Source: Lineus longissimus (Eukaryota; Nemertea; Pilidiophora; Heteronemertea; Lineidae). From it: 64,000 bases of DNA. The position numbers and the translations under genes were made by a program. Every line of letters starts with the position of its first letter. The stretch's first letter is position 1. This document shows positions 18,444 to 27,927 of the stretch, piece after piece. A model generated the notes under the pieces. The model searched no databases and was not told the origin of the DNA. It saw only the letters and a list, made by a program, of their open reading frames with translations. The stretch lies in assembly GCF_910592395.1 (NCBI RefSeq), contig NC_088319.1:6696001-6760000 (forward strand), written 5' to 3'.

Positions 18444-19710
18444 TCCGACCCCTCCCTGGCGGGCTACGCCTCGGGCGTGGTGGCACCCCCAAGTTGGGCT
18501 TTTTGACCACCGGTGTAGTTTGATCTTTAACAGATCGGTCTTCTGGGCTTTTTTCTACCCTATCATTGCCCCTCTTGGCAGTGCCCTCACGCCGCTCTGC
18601 ATCCCCGTCGGGAGTAGTCGGCCTGCTACCCGCAAAACCCTTCAAAATTCTTTCCACATTCGTTGGTGAATCTAAATCGATGCTTAGGGGTCTCGATAAG
18701 TCCCTTACTTCATTGTCACTGTCTTCTAACACTTCTTTTGCTGTTCTCAACCTATCTTGCACTTCTGTGGGCGTATCCCACACCGACTCTTCCCCTCTCC
18801 TCCTATTCTTCACCACTTTCTTCCATTCTCCCGGTTTCACGACATTCGTTTCTCCCGCGCCTCCATTTCCTTCCCCGTCACCCTTCTCCGTCTCGCCATC
18901 TTCGACACACACTCCCAACTCCTCAGACCTGCCAGCTACGTTCTCTTCTTTCCCGTCAATCGACTCCTTCTCGTTGTTCACCATGCTTCTCTCTCCTTCC
19001 TTTTCCACACTCCTCACCACACTTTTCACCCGTCTCTCTTCCTTCTCACTCTGCTCCTCTCCTACTCCTAACAGTTCTGTACATTCATATCGATAGTGCC
19101 CCTTTCTCCTACATCTATAACACGTGGATTCACCCCTTAGCTCATCTTCTTGTCCCCTGTACCATGTTCGGAATCGGTTTCCTTTGATGTATATCACCTT
19201 GGGGACCTTTGCCCCCACATTCATTATAGCCGTCACAGTTCCACTTTCAACCGTCCCGTATTCTCTTAACATCTCCCTCTTTACTGCCTTCACCAGTCCG
19301 TATTTTTGCAACCCTTCCCTCACCCATTCTACATCACACTCTCCCGGATAGTTATGGATTTTTACATAGCGACTAGTGTGGAATCTCTTAACCTCAAAGT
19401 CAATGGCCTTTTCCATCCATAACCCTACCCCGTCTACTTCTAGCACTGCAGGGGCTTCCTCCATTTGGGGGTCCCCCTTCTCGAATCTCACACTAAAGTG
19501 CCCTTGGCTTACTTTCATCACTGTTTTTATACTTTCTATGGGGATTCCCCTTTCTACCAATGCCTTCACAATCTTGTACTGTTTAATTTCACCATCGTCC
19601 TTATTAGTTCTATAGTCAACCGACCTATCGCTTCTATTAATGACTTCAATAACTTCTGCCTCATAGGCCCCATCTTGATATGCCACGGCGCCGGCATACG
19701 TCGACGCCAT
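18415..19710 (-). CDS. LINE B1 ORF1: zinc-knuckle RNA-binding protein
   Basis: The product is 431 aa and intact. A single CCHC knuckle, CYRCRRKGHYRYEC, lies at residues 197-210. The preceding region (about 20-190) is the conserved domain shared with element C. The C-terminal half is low-complexity, rich in Glu, Lys and Arg (charged linker), ending in NVPAKPFKH. It differs from family A, which has four knuckles. Expected to coat B RNA. Confidence 0.92.
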   Translation of the reverse strand: MASTYAGAVAYQDGAYEAEVIEVINRSDRSVDYRTNKDDGEIKQYKIVKALVERGIPIESIKTVMKVSQGHFSVRFEKGDPQMEEAPAVLEVDGVGLWMEKAIDFEVKRFHTSRYVKIHNYPGECDVEWVREGLQKYGLVKAVKREMLREYGTVESGTVTAIMNVGAKVPKVIYIKGNRFRTWYRGQEDELRGESTCYRCRRKGHYRYECTELLGVGEEQSEKEERRVKSVVRSVEKEGERSMVNNEKESIDGKEENVAGRSEELGVCVEDGETEKGDGEGNGGAGETNVVKPGEWKKVVKNRRRGEESVWDTPTEVQDRLRTAKEVLEDSDNEVRDLSRPLSIDLDSPTNVERILKGFAGSRPTTPDGDAERREGTAKRGNDRVEKSPEDRSVKDQTTPVVKKPNLGVPPRPRRSPPGRGRNVPAKPFKH

Positions 19711-19989
19711 GACTTAAAACGTTATTTACAGTGTATGTACAGTGTATGTACACCCTAGGCGTTGGCAAGTTAAAATAATTGATGCAGAAACACAAAGGCT
19801 TAAAACTCGGTCCACACAAAGGCTCCAGCCAACTGAATAAAACGAATTGTTCACAAAAGGTCCAACTAAAACGGAATCGGTGCTGTAAAACGTCACATAG
19901 TGCTAAACGAAATCAACGAAATCAACGAAATAAATAAACGAATATGGCACGTGCTGCTCCCCGACCTGACTTGGAGTAAACTTGGAGTA

Positions 19990-20036
19990 AACAGATAAGA
20001 ACAGATACTACACTTTGATCTTAGCCAATAGGCCGA
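19990..20036 (-). other. U2 snRNA-like 5' head of LINE B1
   Basis: The minus strand reads CTCGGCCTATTGGCTAAGAT followed by CAAAGTGTAGTATCTGTTCTTATC, matching about nt 8-50 of animal U2 snRNA (which begins ATCGCTTCTCGGCC). It is the outermost part of the element at its 5' end, directly against the TSD. Only the 5' quarter of U2 is present, so this is not a U2 gene. It then passes into B 5' UTR sequence. Confidence 0.88.
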
Positions 20037-20064
20037 GAGCTCTGCGAAAACACGTCCGCTCGCT

Positions 20065-20085
20065 ACTCCTGTGCCAGGTAAGTAT
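20065..20085 (-). pseudogene. U1 snRNA nt 1-21, start of the gene interrupted by A2, A1 and D1
   Basis: The promoter and transcription start (20085) are intact, then family A sequence begins after nt 21. The continuation of this gene is at 3031-3066, 17 kb away. A transcript from this promoter would carry the U1 5' end joined to LINE A2. Confidence 0.93.
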
Positions 20086-20498
20086 GCTTGATTTTCGCCA
20101 CACGCGACCGTAAACATCACGGTAAATTCATCCCTCACGTGGTTTTCGAACTCGAAAGGACACAGTTTGGTTGGCAACTTCAACGTCGAATGGAACGACA
20201 CACAGGAGGAGGCCTATACGCAGAGGCAAAGCTCGAGACAGCCTATGTATTCTCATGGAGGCCTTCACCGACCAATGCATGTGCTTGAATATAAGATTTC
20301 GGACACGTTATTTTCATTCATACTCGCTTGAACAGCTTCGTCGCATTACAGACGTGGTTGCGTGGTTGGGGCGCCCATCACACGACGAGTTCACGCGCAC
20401 GTTCAATTGCTGCACGCGTACCAGCATTTATACCTCCCGACAATTGGCCCTTGTGATAACCCAAGGGTGTTTTCCTAGAGGGAGCAAAGAGGGTCTCT

Positions 20499-20507
20499 TC
20501 TTTCTTT
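20499..20507 (-). terminator. snRNA 3' box (representative)
   Basis: AAAGAAAGA on the minus strand fits the AAARNNAGA core of the snRNA 3' box that directs 3'-end formation by the Integrator complex. It starts 10 nt after the U1 3' end and recurs at the same offset in all units. Confidence 0.65.
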
Positions 20508-20516
20508 TAGTTTGTA

Positions 20517-20680
20517 AGGGGATAGCGCGTACGCAGTCCCCCACTACCATAAATGCTGCACCCGAGTCACCCACATTTGGGGTGATCGCAAGGGTCAGCC
20601 CAACCGAAGTGCAATGGAAAGGCCTCGCCCTGGGAGAACGTCCTTATTGATCAACGTTAACTCCTGTGCCAGGTAAGTAT
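20517..20680 (-). ncRNA. U1: U1 spliceosomal snRNA (intact copy 1)
   Basis: The 164-nt RNA base-pairs with 5' splice sites through nt 1-11, ATACTTACCTG, identical to the canonical U1 end. Stem-loop I has an AACGU/ACGUU stem with loop GAUCAAUAAGG; the usual U1-70K loop is GAUCACGAAGG. Stem-loop II keeps the U1A-binding AUUGCAC. Stem-loop III shows paired changes (UCACCC/GGGUGA around CAAAUGU). The Sm-like site is AUUUAUGG. Stem-loop IV keeps GGUAGUGGGGGACUGCG with a UACG tetraloop, and the RNA ends CCCCUU. Paired changes in stems I and III argue for selection on the RNA fold. Stem II has two U-U mismatches, which is unusual. The 3' box lies 10 nt downstream. Confidence 0.97.
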
Positions 20681-20760
20681 GCTTGATTTTCGCCACACGC
20701 GACCGTAAACATCACGGTAAATTCATCCCTCACGTGGTTTTCGAACTCGAAAGGACACAG
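20681..20760 (-). promoter_or_regulatory. U1 gene upstream region (representative)
   Basis: The 80 bp before the start include an E-box CACGTG at 20731-20736 (about -51 to -56) and TTACCGTGATGTTTACGG around -25 to -42, a candidate proximal sequence element. It is identical before every U1 copy. The element assignment is a guess from position. Confidence 0.4.
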
Positions 20761-21111
20761 TTTGGTTGGCAACTTCAACGTCGAATGGAACGACACACAG
20801 GAGGAGGCCTATACGCAGAGGCAAAGCTCGAGACAGCCTATGTATTCTCATGGAGGCCTTCACCGACCAATGCATGTGCTTGAATATAAGATTTCGGACA
20901 CGTTATTTTCATTCATACTCGCTTGAACAGCTTCGTCGCATTACAGACGTGGTTGCGTGGTTGGGGCGCCCATCACACGACGAGTTCACGCGCACGTTCA
21001 ATTGCTGCACGCGTACCAGCATTTATACCTCCCGACAATTGGCCCTTGTGATAACCCAAGGGTGTTTTCCTAGAGGGAGCAAAGAGGGTCTCTTCTTTCT
21101 TTTAGTTTGTA

Positions 21112-21275
21112 AGGGGATAGCGCGTACGCAGTCCCCCACTACCATAAATGCTGCACCCGAGTCACCCACATTTGGGGTGATCGCAAGGGTCAGCCCAACC
21201 GAAGTGCAATGGAAAGGCCTCGCCCTGGGAGAACGTCCTTATTGATCAACGTTAACTCCTGTGCCAGGTAAGTAT
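21112..21275 (-). ncRNA. U1: U1 snRNA (intact copy 2)
   Basis: Second complete gene of block 1, same sequence as copy 1, with its own promoter at 21276 and up. Confidence 0.96.
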
Positions 21276-21706
21276 GCTTGATTTTCGCCACACGCGACCG
21301 TAAACATCACGGTAAATTCATCCCTCACGTGGTTTTCGAACTCGAAAGGACACAGTTTGGTTGGCAACTTCAACGTCGAATGGAACGACACACAGGAGGA
21401 GGCCTATACGCAGAGGCAAAGCTCGAGACAGCCTATGTATTCTCATGGAGGCCTTCACCGACCAATGCATGTGCTTGAATATAAGATTTCGGACACGTTA
21501 TTTTCATTCATACTCGCTTGAACAGCTTCGTCGCATTACAGACGTGGTTGCGTGGTTGGGGCGCCCATCACACGACGAGTTCACGCGCACGTTCAATTGC
21601 TGCACGCGTACCAGCATTTATACCTCCCGACAATTGGCCCTTGTGATAACCCAAGGGTGTTTTCCTAGAGGGAGCAAAGAGGGTCTCTTCTTTCTTTTAG
21701 TTTGTA

Positions 21707-21870
21707 AGGGGATAGCGCGTACGCAGTCCCCCACTACCATAAATGCTGCACCCGAGTCACCCACATTTGGGGTGATCGCAAGGGTCAGCCCAACCGAAGT
21801 GCAATGGAAAGGCCTCGCCCTGGGAGAACGTCCTTATTGATCAACGTTAACTCCTGTGCCAGGTAAGTAT
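21707..21870 (-). ncRNA. U1: U1 snRNA (intact copy 3)
   Basis: Third complete gene of block 1. No difference from copy 1 noticed. Confidence 0.96.
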
Positions 21871-22301
21871 GCTTGATTTTCGCCACACGCGACCGTAAAC
21901 ATCACGGTAAATTCATCCCTCACGTGGTTTTCGAACTCGAAAGGACACAGTTTGGTTGGCAACTTCAACGTCGAATGGAACGACACACAGGAGGAGGCCT
22001 ATACGCAGAGGCAAAGCTCGAGACAGCCTATGTATTCTCATGGAGGCCTTCACCGACCAATGCATGTGCTTGAATATAAGATTTCGGACACGTTATTTTC
22101 ATTCATACTCGCTTGAACAGCTTCGTCGCATTACAGACGTGGTTGCGTGGTTGGGGCGCCCATCACACGACGAGTTCACGCGCACGTTCAATTGCTGCAC
22201 GCGTACCAGCATTTATACCTCCCGACAATTGGCCCTTGTGATAACCCAAGGGTGTTTTCCTAGAGGGAGCAAAGAGGGTCTCTTCTTTCTTTTAGTTTGT
22301 A

Positions 22302-22465
22302 AGGGGATAGCGCGTACGCAGTCCCCCACTACCATAAATGCTGCACCCGAGTCACCCACATTTGGGGTGATCGCAAGGGTCAGCCCAACCGAAGTGCAAT
22401 GGAAAGGCCTCGCCCTGGGAGAACGTCCTTATTGATCAACGTTAACTCCTGTGCCAGGTAAGTAT
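22302..22465 (-). ncRNA. U1: U1 snRNA (intact copy 4)
   Basis: Last complete gene of block 1. The next gene upstream in the array (22897-23057) is the one broken by LINE A3. Confidence 0.96.
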
Positions 22466-22896
22466 GCTTGATTTTCGCCACACGCGACCGTAAACATCAC
22501 GGTAAATTCATCCCTCACGTGGTTTTCGAACTCGAAAGGACACAGTTTGGTTGGCAACTTCAACGTCGAATGGAACGACACACAGGAGGAGGCCTATACG
22601 CAGAGGCAAAGCTCGAGACAGCCTATGTATTCTCATGGAGGCCTTCACCGACCAATGCATGTGCTTGAATATAAGATTTCGGACACGTTATTTTCATTCA
22701 TACTCGCTTGAACAGCTTCGTCGCATTACAGACGTGGTTGCGTGGTTGGGGCGCCCATCACACGACGAGTTCACGCGCACGTTCAATTGCTGCACGCGTA
22801 CCAGCATTTATACCTCCCGACAATTGGCCCTTGTGATAACCCAAGGGTGTTTTCCTAGAGGGAGCAAAGAGGGTCTCTTCTTTCTTTTAGTTTGTA

Positions 22897-23057
22897 AGGG
22901 GATAGCGCGTACGCAGTCCCCCACTACCATAAATGCTGCACCCGAGTCACCCACATTTGGGGTGATCGCAAGGGTCAGCCCAACCGAAGTGCAATGGAAA
23001 GGCCTCGCCCTGGGAGAACGTCCTTATTGATCAACGTTAACTCCTGTGCCAGGTAAG
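22897..23057 (-). pseudogene. U1 snRNA nt 4-164, severed from its promoter by LINE A3
   Basis: The U1 body is complete except nt 1-3 and directly follows the A3 poly-A tail. The promoter and nt 1-21 are at 25563-25583 on the other side of A3. Confidence 0.94.
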
Positions 23058-23124
23058 TTTTTTTTTTTTTTTTTTTGAAAAATAATTTTATTCACAGAAT
23101 AAAATTGAAAACAATAAGTGCATC

Positions 23125-24399
23125 TCATATACAAGCAATATCGTCACCTTTTCTAACAGATCTAAACAATCTGTCTTGTCCCCTAGTTTTTTCCAGTTTG
23201 CAAAAATACCGACTGGAAGTTTCTCCCTCTTCATGCCATTGCGCTTTAGACCTTATTTTGGTGCCTTTCGCCTCCTGTAATTCAAGTTTCTTTAATTGGT
23301 CCCTGAGGTATTGAGCTTTCACCTCTTGTTTGTTATCAGTAGCTTTATTTAGGTCGTTCAATAATTTTCTCTTGTGCTTATGGAGTTTTTTACTAATTTT
23401 CTTGGAGAATGCTCTAGATTTTTCCTTGACTTGGGATTTGAAGTAATCCCACCTTTCTAGATGATTTTCAAATTTATGTGTTCCTGATACCAGAATTTCT
23501 GATATCAGGTCTTCAACTATTGTATTATATTCATCCTTCTCCAGGAGAGAAGTGTTTAATTTCCAAACTCCTGGACCTTTGAAAATGTTGGAATTCTCAA
23601 TGCTCAAAGACACACAGTCATGATCACTATGCACGAAGGGCATAATTACAGTTTCATGTACATTATGATCTAAGATGTTACAGTAAAACCTATCGATTCT
23701 ACTCCACTTTCCATTGTTATCTGACCATGTTCCTTGTAATCTATCAGGATTAGCCCGCCGCCAGTAGTCGCTAAGATTAAACTGATTTTTTATCTCATCT
23801 AAAGTTATAACCCCCTCTGTGCCATAGGTTTGTGCTCCGTTTTTATCCAGCTTGACGTCTTCAACACAGTTGAAGTCTCCACCAAGAATTACATTATCAT
23901 CAGCTGTAATCCACCCATTTTTTAGTTTTTCAAATAGTGGTTTCCTGTTTCTATTTGGAGCATAGACATTTAAAGCAGTGTATGTTTTTCTTTCCCATTC
24001 AAATTTTATTCGGACCATCCTCCCCTCGTTGTCTTTTTTAAAGGAATCTTTTACAATTTTCATTTTATTTGACACCAGAATGGCTACACCCCTGGCATGA
24101 GTTGTCCCATTAGACCAGAAAGATTCACTACCCCATTCTCTTCCCCAAATCTTATTGTCATAATCAGTTTCGGCGTGGGTTTCCTGTAGGAACATAACGT
24201 CAAATTTGTTATCTTTTATCCAATTAAAAGTTGCCGATCTTTTATCTGAGTCAACACTCCTTAACCCAGCTGTGTTAAGAGTGCCAGTTTTAAATTTTGG
24301 GGTACTCATTGTGAGTAGAAATAGCAATATAAATAACAGTATCCTATACATTACTACAATGGAAAGTGAAGGAGATTTACAATACATTGATAAATACAT
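23125..24399 (-). CDS. LINE A3 ORF2 remnant: APE endonuclease only
   Basis: The product is 424 aa. It keeps the whole endonuclease domain (LNTAGL, LQETHAE, LGGDFNCV, SDHDC) and the basic linker, then ends DDIACI-stop in former 3' UTR. Small differences from A2 (RKTYTAL for GKTYTAL, ENHLERW for ENYLERW) show it is an independent copy. Possibly a free endonuclease if translated. Confidence 0.9.
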   Translation of the reverse strand: MYLSMYCKSPSLSIVVMYRILLFILLFLLTMSTPKFKTGTLNTAGLRSVDSDKRSATFNWIKDNKFDVMFLQETHAETDYDNKIWGREWGSESFWSNGTTHARGVAILVSNKMKIVKDSFKKDNEGRMVRIKFEWERKTYTALNVYAPNRNRKPLFEKLKNGWITADDNVILGGDFNCVEDVKLDKNGAQTYGTEGVITLDEIKNQFNLSDYWRRANPDRLQGTWSDNNGKWSRIDRFYCNILDHNVHETVIMPFVHSDHDCVSLSIENSNIFKGPGVWKLNTSLLEKDEYNTIVEDLISEILVSGTHKFENHLERWDYFKSQVKEKSRAFSKKISKKLHKHKRKLLNDLNKATDNKQEVKAQYLRDQLKKLELQEAKGTKIRSKAQWHEEGETSSRYFCKLEKTRGQDRLFRSVRKGDDIACI

Positions 24400-25475
24400 T
24401 ACTTATAAGTTAGGAAGCCAAGCTTCTTCTGTGATTTCTTTTCTTCTTTCATCTTCTTCTTTTCCTCTTTCGTTGGTGTGGCATCCAGGGGTCTTTTAGA
24501 TGGTCCACCAATTTGAAGTGATAAAGGTGAGTGCATGTAATGCAATGGCTGTTGCACTGGCTGAACGAGAGTCCCTATGCCCTGGGTCCCTATGTGCTGA
24601 GGCTGAGGCGGAGCAGCGTCTGCCTCCTCTTCCGCTTTCTTTTCATCGATAACCAGTCGCTCCCCCTCCTCGTCATCACTGTCCTCGATTTCACCTTCCT
24701 CCTGTTGTTGGCTTTCTTCCGATTTTTTATCTGGCTTGGCCCAGACTACCTTGTCAGGACATCGAGAGGACTTGTGGCCCTCTTTGCCACAGGTCCCGCA
24801 CGGTGCCATACATTCTCTGGCCAAGTGCCCTTTCTCGTTGCAGTTTCTGCATCTCAACTCATTTTTACAGTTCTTTGCCAGGTGGCCCTTTTCTAAACAC
24901 TTGTTACATTTGGCTTTCTCGCATTTCGCGGCTACGTGCCCGAAACCTTTGCAAATGTTGCAGCTTACAGGCTGCCCTGTGTAAATAACTTGGACATTTG
25001 CACCGTCTCCTCTCACCATGATGTAATTGGGAATGTGTTCCTTAATGAACATCCTGATCATCCTCGTTCCGGTCTTTATAGTGGGTGCCTGTTTGTAGAC
25101 GTTTTCCTTTAGACCAACGACCTCGCCGTATGTTTCAAGTGTTCTTATTAAGTCATTATTATCTCCTGATGCAGGGTAGTAGAGGATGCTGACCACCGTT
25201 GGTCGCCTTCTTTTCTCAACAAAAGGGAGTTGTTCTTCTTTTACCTTAACGTTTTTTTCCTTTAGCTTCTGGTATGACTCCTCATCATCCACAGTCACGT
25301 GCCACTCTCCATGGTGCATCTGCTGCACCCATCCTATTTTGATTGACGTATCGCCTTTCGTTGCTCCCAAGATGATGTCCTGGGCCGTAACGTAATTTCC
25401 TTTAATCAATAGAGTTAAGTCCTCCTTGTGGTGAACCACCTTCCCCGCTTTAATCTTATCCGCATAAGAAGCCAT
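24399..25475 (-). CDS. LINE A3 ORF1: four-knuckle gag-like protein
   Basis: The 358-aa protein is the same as A1 ORF1 over its length as far as I can see, including all four CCHC knuckles (172-239) and the acidic tail. Coupled to the ORF2 remnant by TAATG. Intactness in an element that lost its reverse transcriptase suggests either recent origin or selection for ORF1. Confidence 0.93.
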   Translation of the reverse strand: MASYADKIKAGKVVHHKEDLTLLIKGNYVTAQDIILGATKGDTSIKIGWVQQMHHGEWHVTVDDEESYQKLKEKNVKVKEEQLPFVEKRRRPTVVSILYYPASGDNNDLIRTLETYGEVVGLKENVYKQAPTIKTGTRMIRMFIKEHIPNYIMVRGDGANVQVIYTGQPVSCNICKGFGHVAAKCEKAKCNKCLEKGHLAKNCKNELRCRNCNEKGHLARECMAPCGTCGKEGHKSSRCPDKVVWAKPDKKSEESQQQEEGEIEDSDDEEGERLVIDEKKAEEEADAAPPQPQHIGTQGIGTLVQPVQQPLHYMHSPLSLQIGGPSKRPLDATPTKEEKKKMKEEKKSQKKLGFLTYK

Positions 25476-25562
25476 AATGAACGATCGAAAAACAAATCGG
25501 CTTGGCCTAATCTAGGTAGAGTTTACCCGCGCAGGAGCTCTGCGAAAACACGTCCGCTCGCT

Positions 25563-25583
25563 ACTCCTGTGCCAGGTAAGTAT
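25563..25583 (-). pseudogene. U1 snRNA nt 1-21 upstream of LINE A3
   Basis: U1 start with intact promoter, joined to the A3 5' end. Its body is at 22897-23057. Confidence 0.93.
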
Positions 25584-26014
25584 GCTTGATTTTCGCCACA
25601 CGCGACCGTAAACATCACGGTAAATTCATCCCTCACGTGGTTTTCGAACTCGAAAGGACACAGTTTGGTTGGCAACTTCAACGTCGAATGGAACGACACA
25701 CAGGAGGAGGCCTATACGCAGAGGCAAAGCTCGAGACAGCCTATGTATTCTCATGGAGGCCTTCACCGACCAATGCATGTGCTTGAATATAAGATTTCGG
25801 ACACGTTATTTTCATTCATACTCGCTTGAACAGCTTCGTCGCATTACAGACGTGGTTGCGTGGTTGGGGCGCCCATCACACGACGAGTTCACGCGCACGT
25901 TCAATTGCTGCACGCGTACCAGCATTTATACCTCCCGACAATTGGCCCTTGTGATAACCCAAGGGTGTTTTCCTAGAGGGAGCAAAGAGGGTCTCTTCTT
26001 TCTTTTAGTTTGTA

Positions 26015-26178
26015 AGGGGATAGCGCGTACGCAGTCCCCCACTACCATAAATGCTGCACCCGAGTCACCCACATTTGGGGTGATCGCAAGGGTCAGCCCA
26101 ACCGAAGTGCAATGGAAAGGCCTCGCCCTGGGAGAACGTCCTTATTGATCAACGTTAACTCCTGTGCCAGGTAAGTAT
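26015..26178 (-). ncRNA. U1: U1 snRNA (intact copy 5)
   Basis: Single uninterrupted gene between two LINE-disrupted ones. Sequence as copy 1. Confidence 0.96.
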
Positions 26179-26609
26179 GCTTGATTTTCGCCACACGCGA
26201 CCGTAAACATCACGGTAAATTCATCCCTCACGTGGTTTTCGAACTCGAAAGGACACAGTTTGGTTGGCAACTTCAACGTCGAATGGAACGACACACAGGA
26301 GGAGGCCTATACGCAGAGGCAAAGCTCGAGACAGCCTATGTATTCTCATGGAGGCCTTCACCGACCAATGCATGTGCTTGAATATAAGATTTCGGACACG
26401 TTATTTTCATTCATACTCGCTTGAACAGCTTCGTCGCATTACAGACGTGGTTGCGTGGTTGGGGCGCCCATCACACGACGAGTTCACGCGCACGTTCAAT
26501 TGCTGCACGCGTACCAGCATTTATACCTCCCGACAATTGGCCCTTGTGATAACCCAAGGGTGTTTTCCTAGAGGGAGCAAAGAGGGTCTCTTCTTTCTTT
26601 TAGTTTGTA

Positions 26610-26770
26610 AGGGGATAGCGCGTACGCAGTCCCCCACTACCATAAATGCTGCACCCGAGTCACCCACATTTGGGGTGATCGCAAGGGTCAGCCCAACCGA
26701 AGTGCAATGGAAAGGCCTCGCCCTGGGAGAACGTCCTTATTGATCAACGTTAACTCCTGTGCCAGGTAAG
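26610..26770 (-). pseudogene. U1 snRNA nt 4-164, severed by LINE A4
   Basis: Body directly after the A4 poly-A tail. Its start is at 29091-29111. Confidence 0.94.
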
Positions 26771-27287
26771 TTTTTTTTTTTTTTTTGAAAAATAATTTTA
26801 TTCACAGAATAAAATTGAAAACAATAAGTGCATCTCATATACAAGCAATATAACTCTGGCTACAAATACACCAGGGTTCCTACATAGTTCTTACATATTT
26901 CTATTTTTAAATAGTCAGTTCTAATAAATGACTATATCAAGTTCGCCATTTCACCCTTGCGGGGTACTTTGGTTTAATTATAAAAATCAGTTCAGTAAGT
27001 GACTATATTCTCCCTTTTCGCCGTGAGGTTACTCAGGTTATTTCCGGAAGTAAAACAATCTATTATTTGGCTATCCCTATACATATGTTGGTTTATAATT
27101 AGTCGGCAGCCTGCCTTTGATGATTGGTATTTATCTTCCATTATTTTGGAAGATTAATTACGAAGCCAAATACATAGGCCTAAATGCTGAGCCTACTACT
27201 ACATATAATATACAGACAGGTTTATACGAAAATGTTAAGCATACACTTTTATTCCAAACTGTGTTCAAACAGGTGGAGTTATGAAAT

Positions 27288-27927
27288 TCACTTAATGGTG
27301 AATTCGGTTTTGCCATTTTCAACCTTGGCTATAGCATTATTAATGCACCATAACTTTCTATCAAACTTGTGTGAATACAATTGCCTTGCCATGTTGGCTT
27401 TAACTATTGAAACGAATTTCCCTTTCATATCTATTCTCTTATCATGGAACCTGATGTTATTTCGATATTGCCAAATCACGTATTTGGCTACAGACATTTA
27501 AAGCAGTGTATGTTTTTCCTTCCCATTCAAATTTTATTCGGACCATCCTCCCCTCGTTGTCTTTTTTAAAGGAATCTTTTACAATTTTCATTTTATTTGA
27601 CACCAGAATGGCTACACCCCTGGCATGAGTTGTCCCATTAGACCAGAAAGATTCACTACCCCATTCTCTTCCCCAAATCTTATTGTCATAATCAGTTTCG
27701 GCGTGGGTTTCCTGTAGGAACATAACGTCAAATTTGTTATCTTTTATCCAATTAAAAGTTGCCGATCTTTTATCTGAGTCAACACTCCTTAACCCAGCTG
27801 TGTTAAGAGTGCCAGTTTTAAATTTTGGGGTACTCATTGTGAGTAGAAATAGCAATATAAATAACAGTATCCTATACATTACTACAATGGAAAGTGAAGG
27901 AGATTTACAATACATTGATAAATACAT
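27288..27927 (-). pseudogene. LINE A4 ORF2 remnant (N-terminal endonuclease part fused to C-terminal end, out of frame)
   Basis: The N-terminal frame (27457-27927, 156 aa) includes LNTAGL and LQETHAE but stops after TALNV, before the GGDFN and SDH motifs, so the endonuclease is incomplete. The C-terminal 65 or so codons (27288-27490) follow in another frame. No reverse transcriptase. Confidence 0.92.

Larger units (their letters stand above)
13856..20036 (-). mobile_element. LINE family B, copy B1 (full-length, U2-headed), nested in LINE A2
   Basis: The 6181-bp element has a T-run at 13856-13866 (poly-A tail), a 3' terminal hairpin ACCCACTGCGGGT, a long 3' UTR, ORF2, ORF1, a 5' UTR and a 5' end made of U2 snRNA-like sequence. 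It interrupts the 5' UTR of A2 with a 15-bp TSD. The 3' UTR (about 13867-15059) has no gene. It holds a GC-rich block (14005-14230), repeats of AGCACCAATGG (14348, 14465), a conserved hairpin and a tRNA-like segment. Both ORFs are open. Confidence 0.93.
7350..20064 (-). mobile_element. LINE family A, copy A2 (full-length, with two nested insertions)
   Basis: The 3' T-run starts at 7350 and the 5' end is at 20064. TSD copies are 7332-7349 and 20065-20082. After removing nested LINE B1 (13856-20036 plus one TSD) and the TTAA insertion (12579-13551 plus TTAA), the element is about 5.5 kb. The 3' UTR 7363-7864 has the hairpin ATTTTATTC/GAATAAAAT (7372-7392) containing AATAAA, but no gene. ORF2 is complete and ORF1 is broken. 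Confidence 0.94.
20083..23057 (-). repeat. U1 snRNA tandem array, block 1 (595-bp units)
   Basis: Five promoter-bearing spacers and four complete U1 genes repeat every 595 bp with no length change. The block ends at the U1 gene interrupted by LINE A3. The 431-bp spacer has no second gene that I can recognise. Confidence 0.97.
23058..25562 (-). mobile_element. LINE family A, copy A3 (2.5 kb, reverse transcriptase deleted)
   Basis: TSD CTTACCTGGCACAGGAGT at 23040-23057 and 25563-25580. The 5' end, ORF1 and terminal 3' hairpin are intact. A deletion joins the last 64 or so bases before the tail directly to ORF2 codon ~419, removing the reverse transcriptase, C-terminus and most of the 3' UTR. 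It must have moved, if it moved in this form, with enzyme from another copy. Confidence 0.94.
25581..26770 (-). repeat. U1 snRNA tandem array, block 2
   Basis: One complete U1 gene with its spacer between LINEs A3 and A4, plus the body of the next gene. Unit length stays 595 bp. Confidence 0.95.

Noticed and set aside
19990-20036. A U2 snRNA gene between U1 array and LINE B1
   Set aside because: Only the first ~50 nt of U2 are present, fused to the LINE 5' UTR inside the TSD; the U2 branch-site region, Sm site and 3' half are missing.
3619-27490. Splicing of LINE A RNA as the cause of the A1, A3 and A4 deletions
   Set aside because: Junctions compared with A2 do not show GT-AG pairs on the transcript strand; A3 starts with GT but ends in TT.
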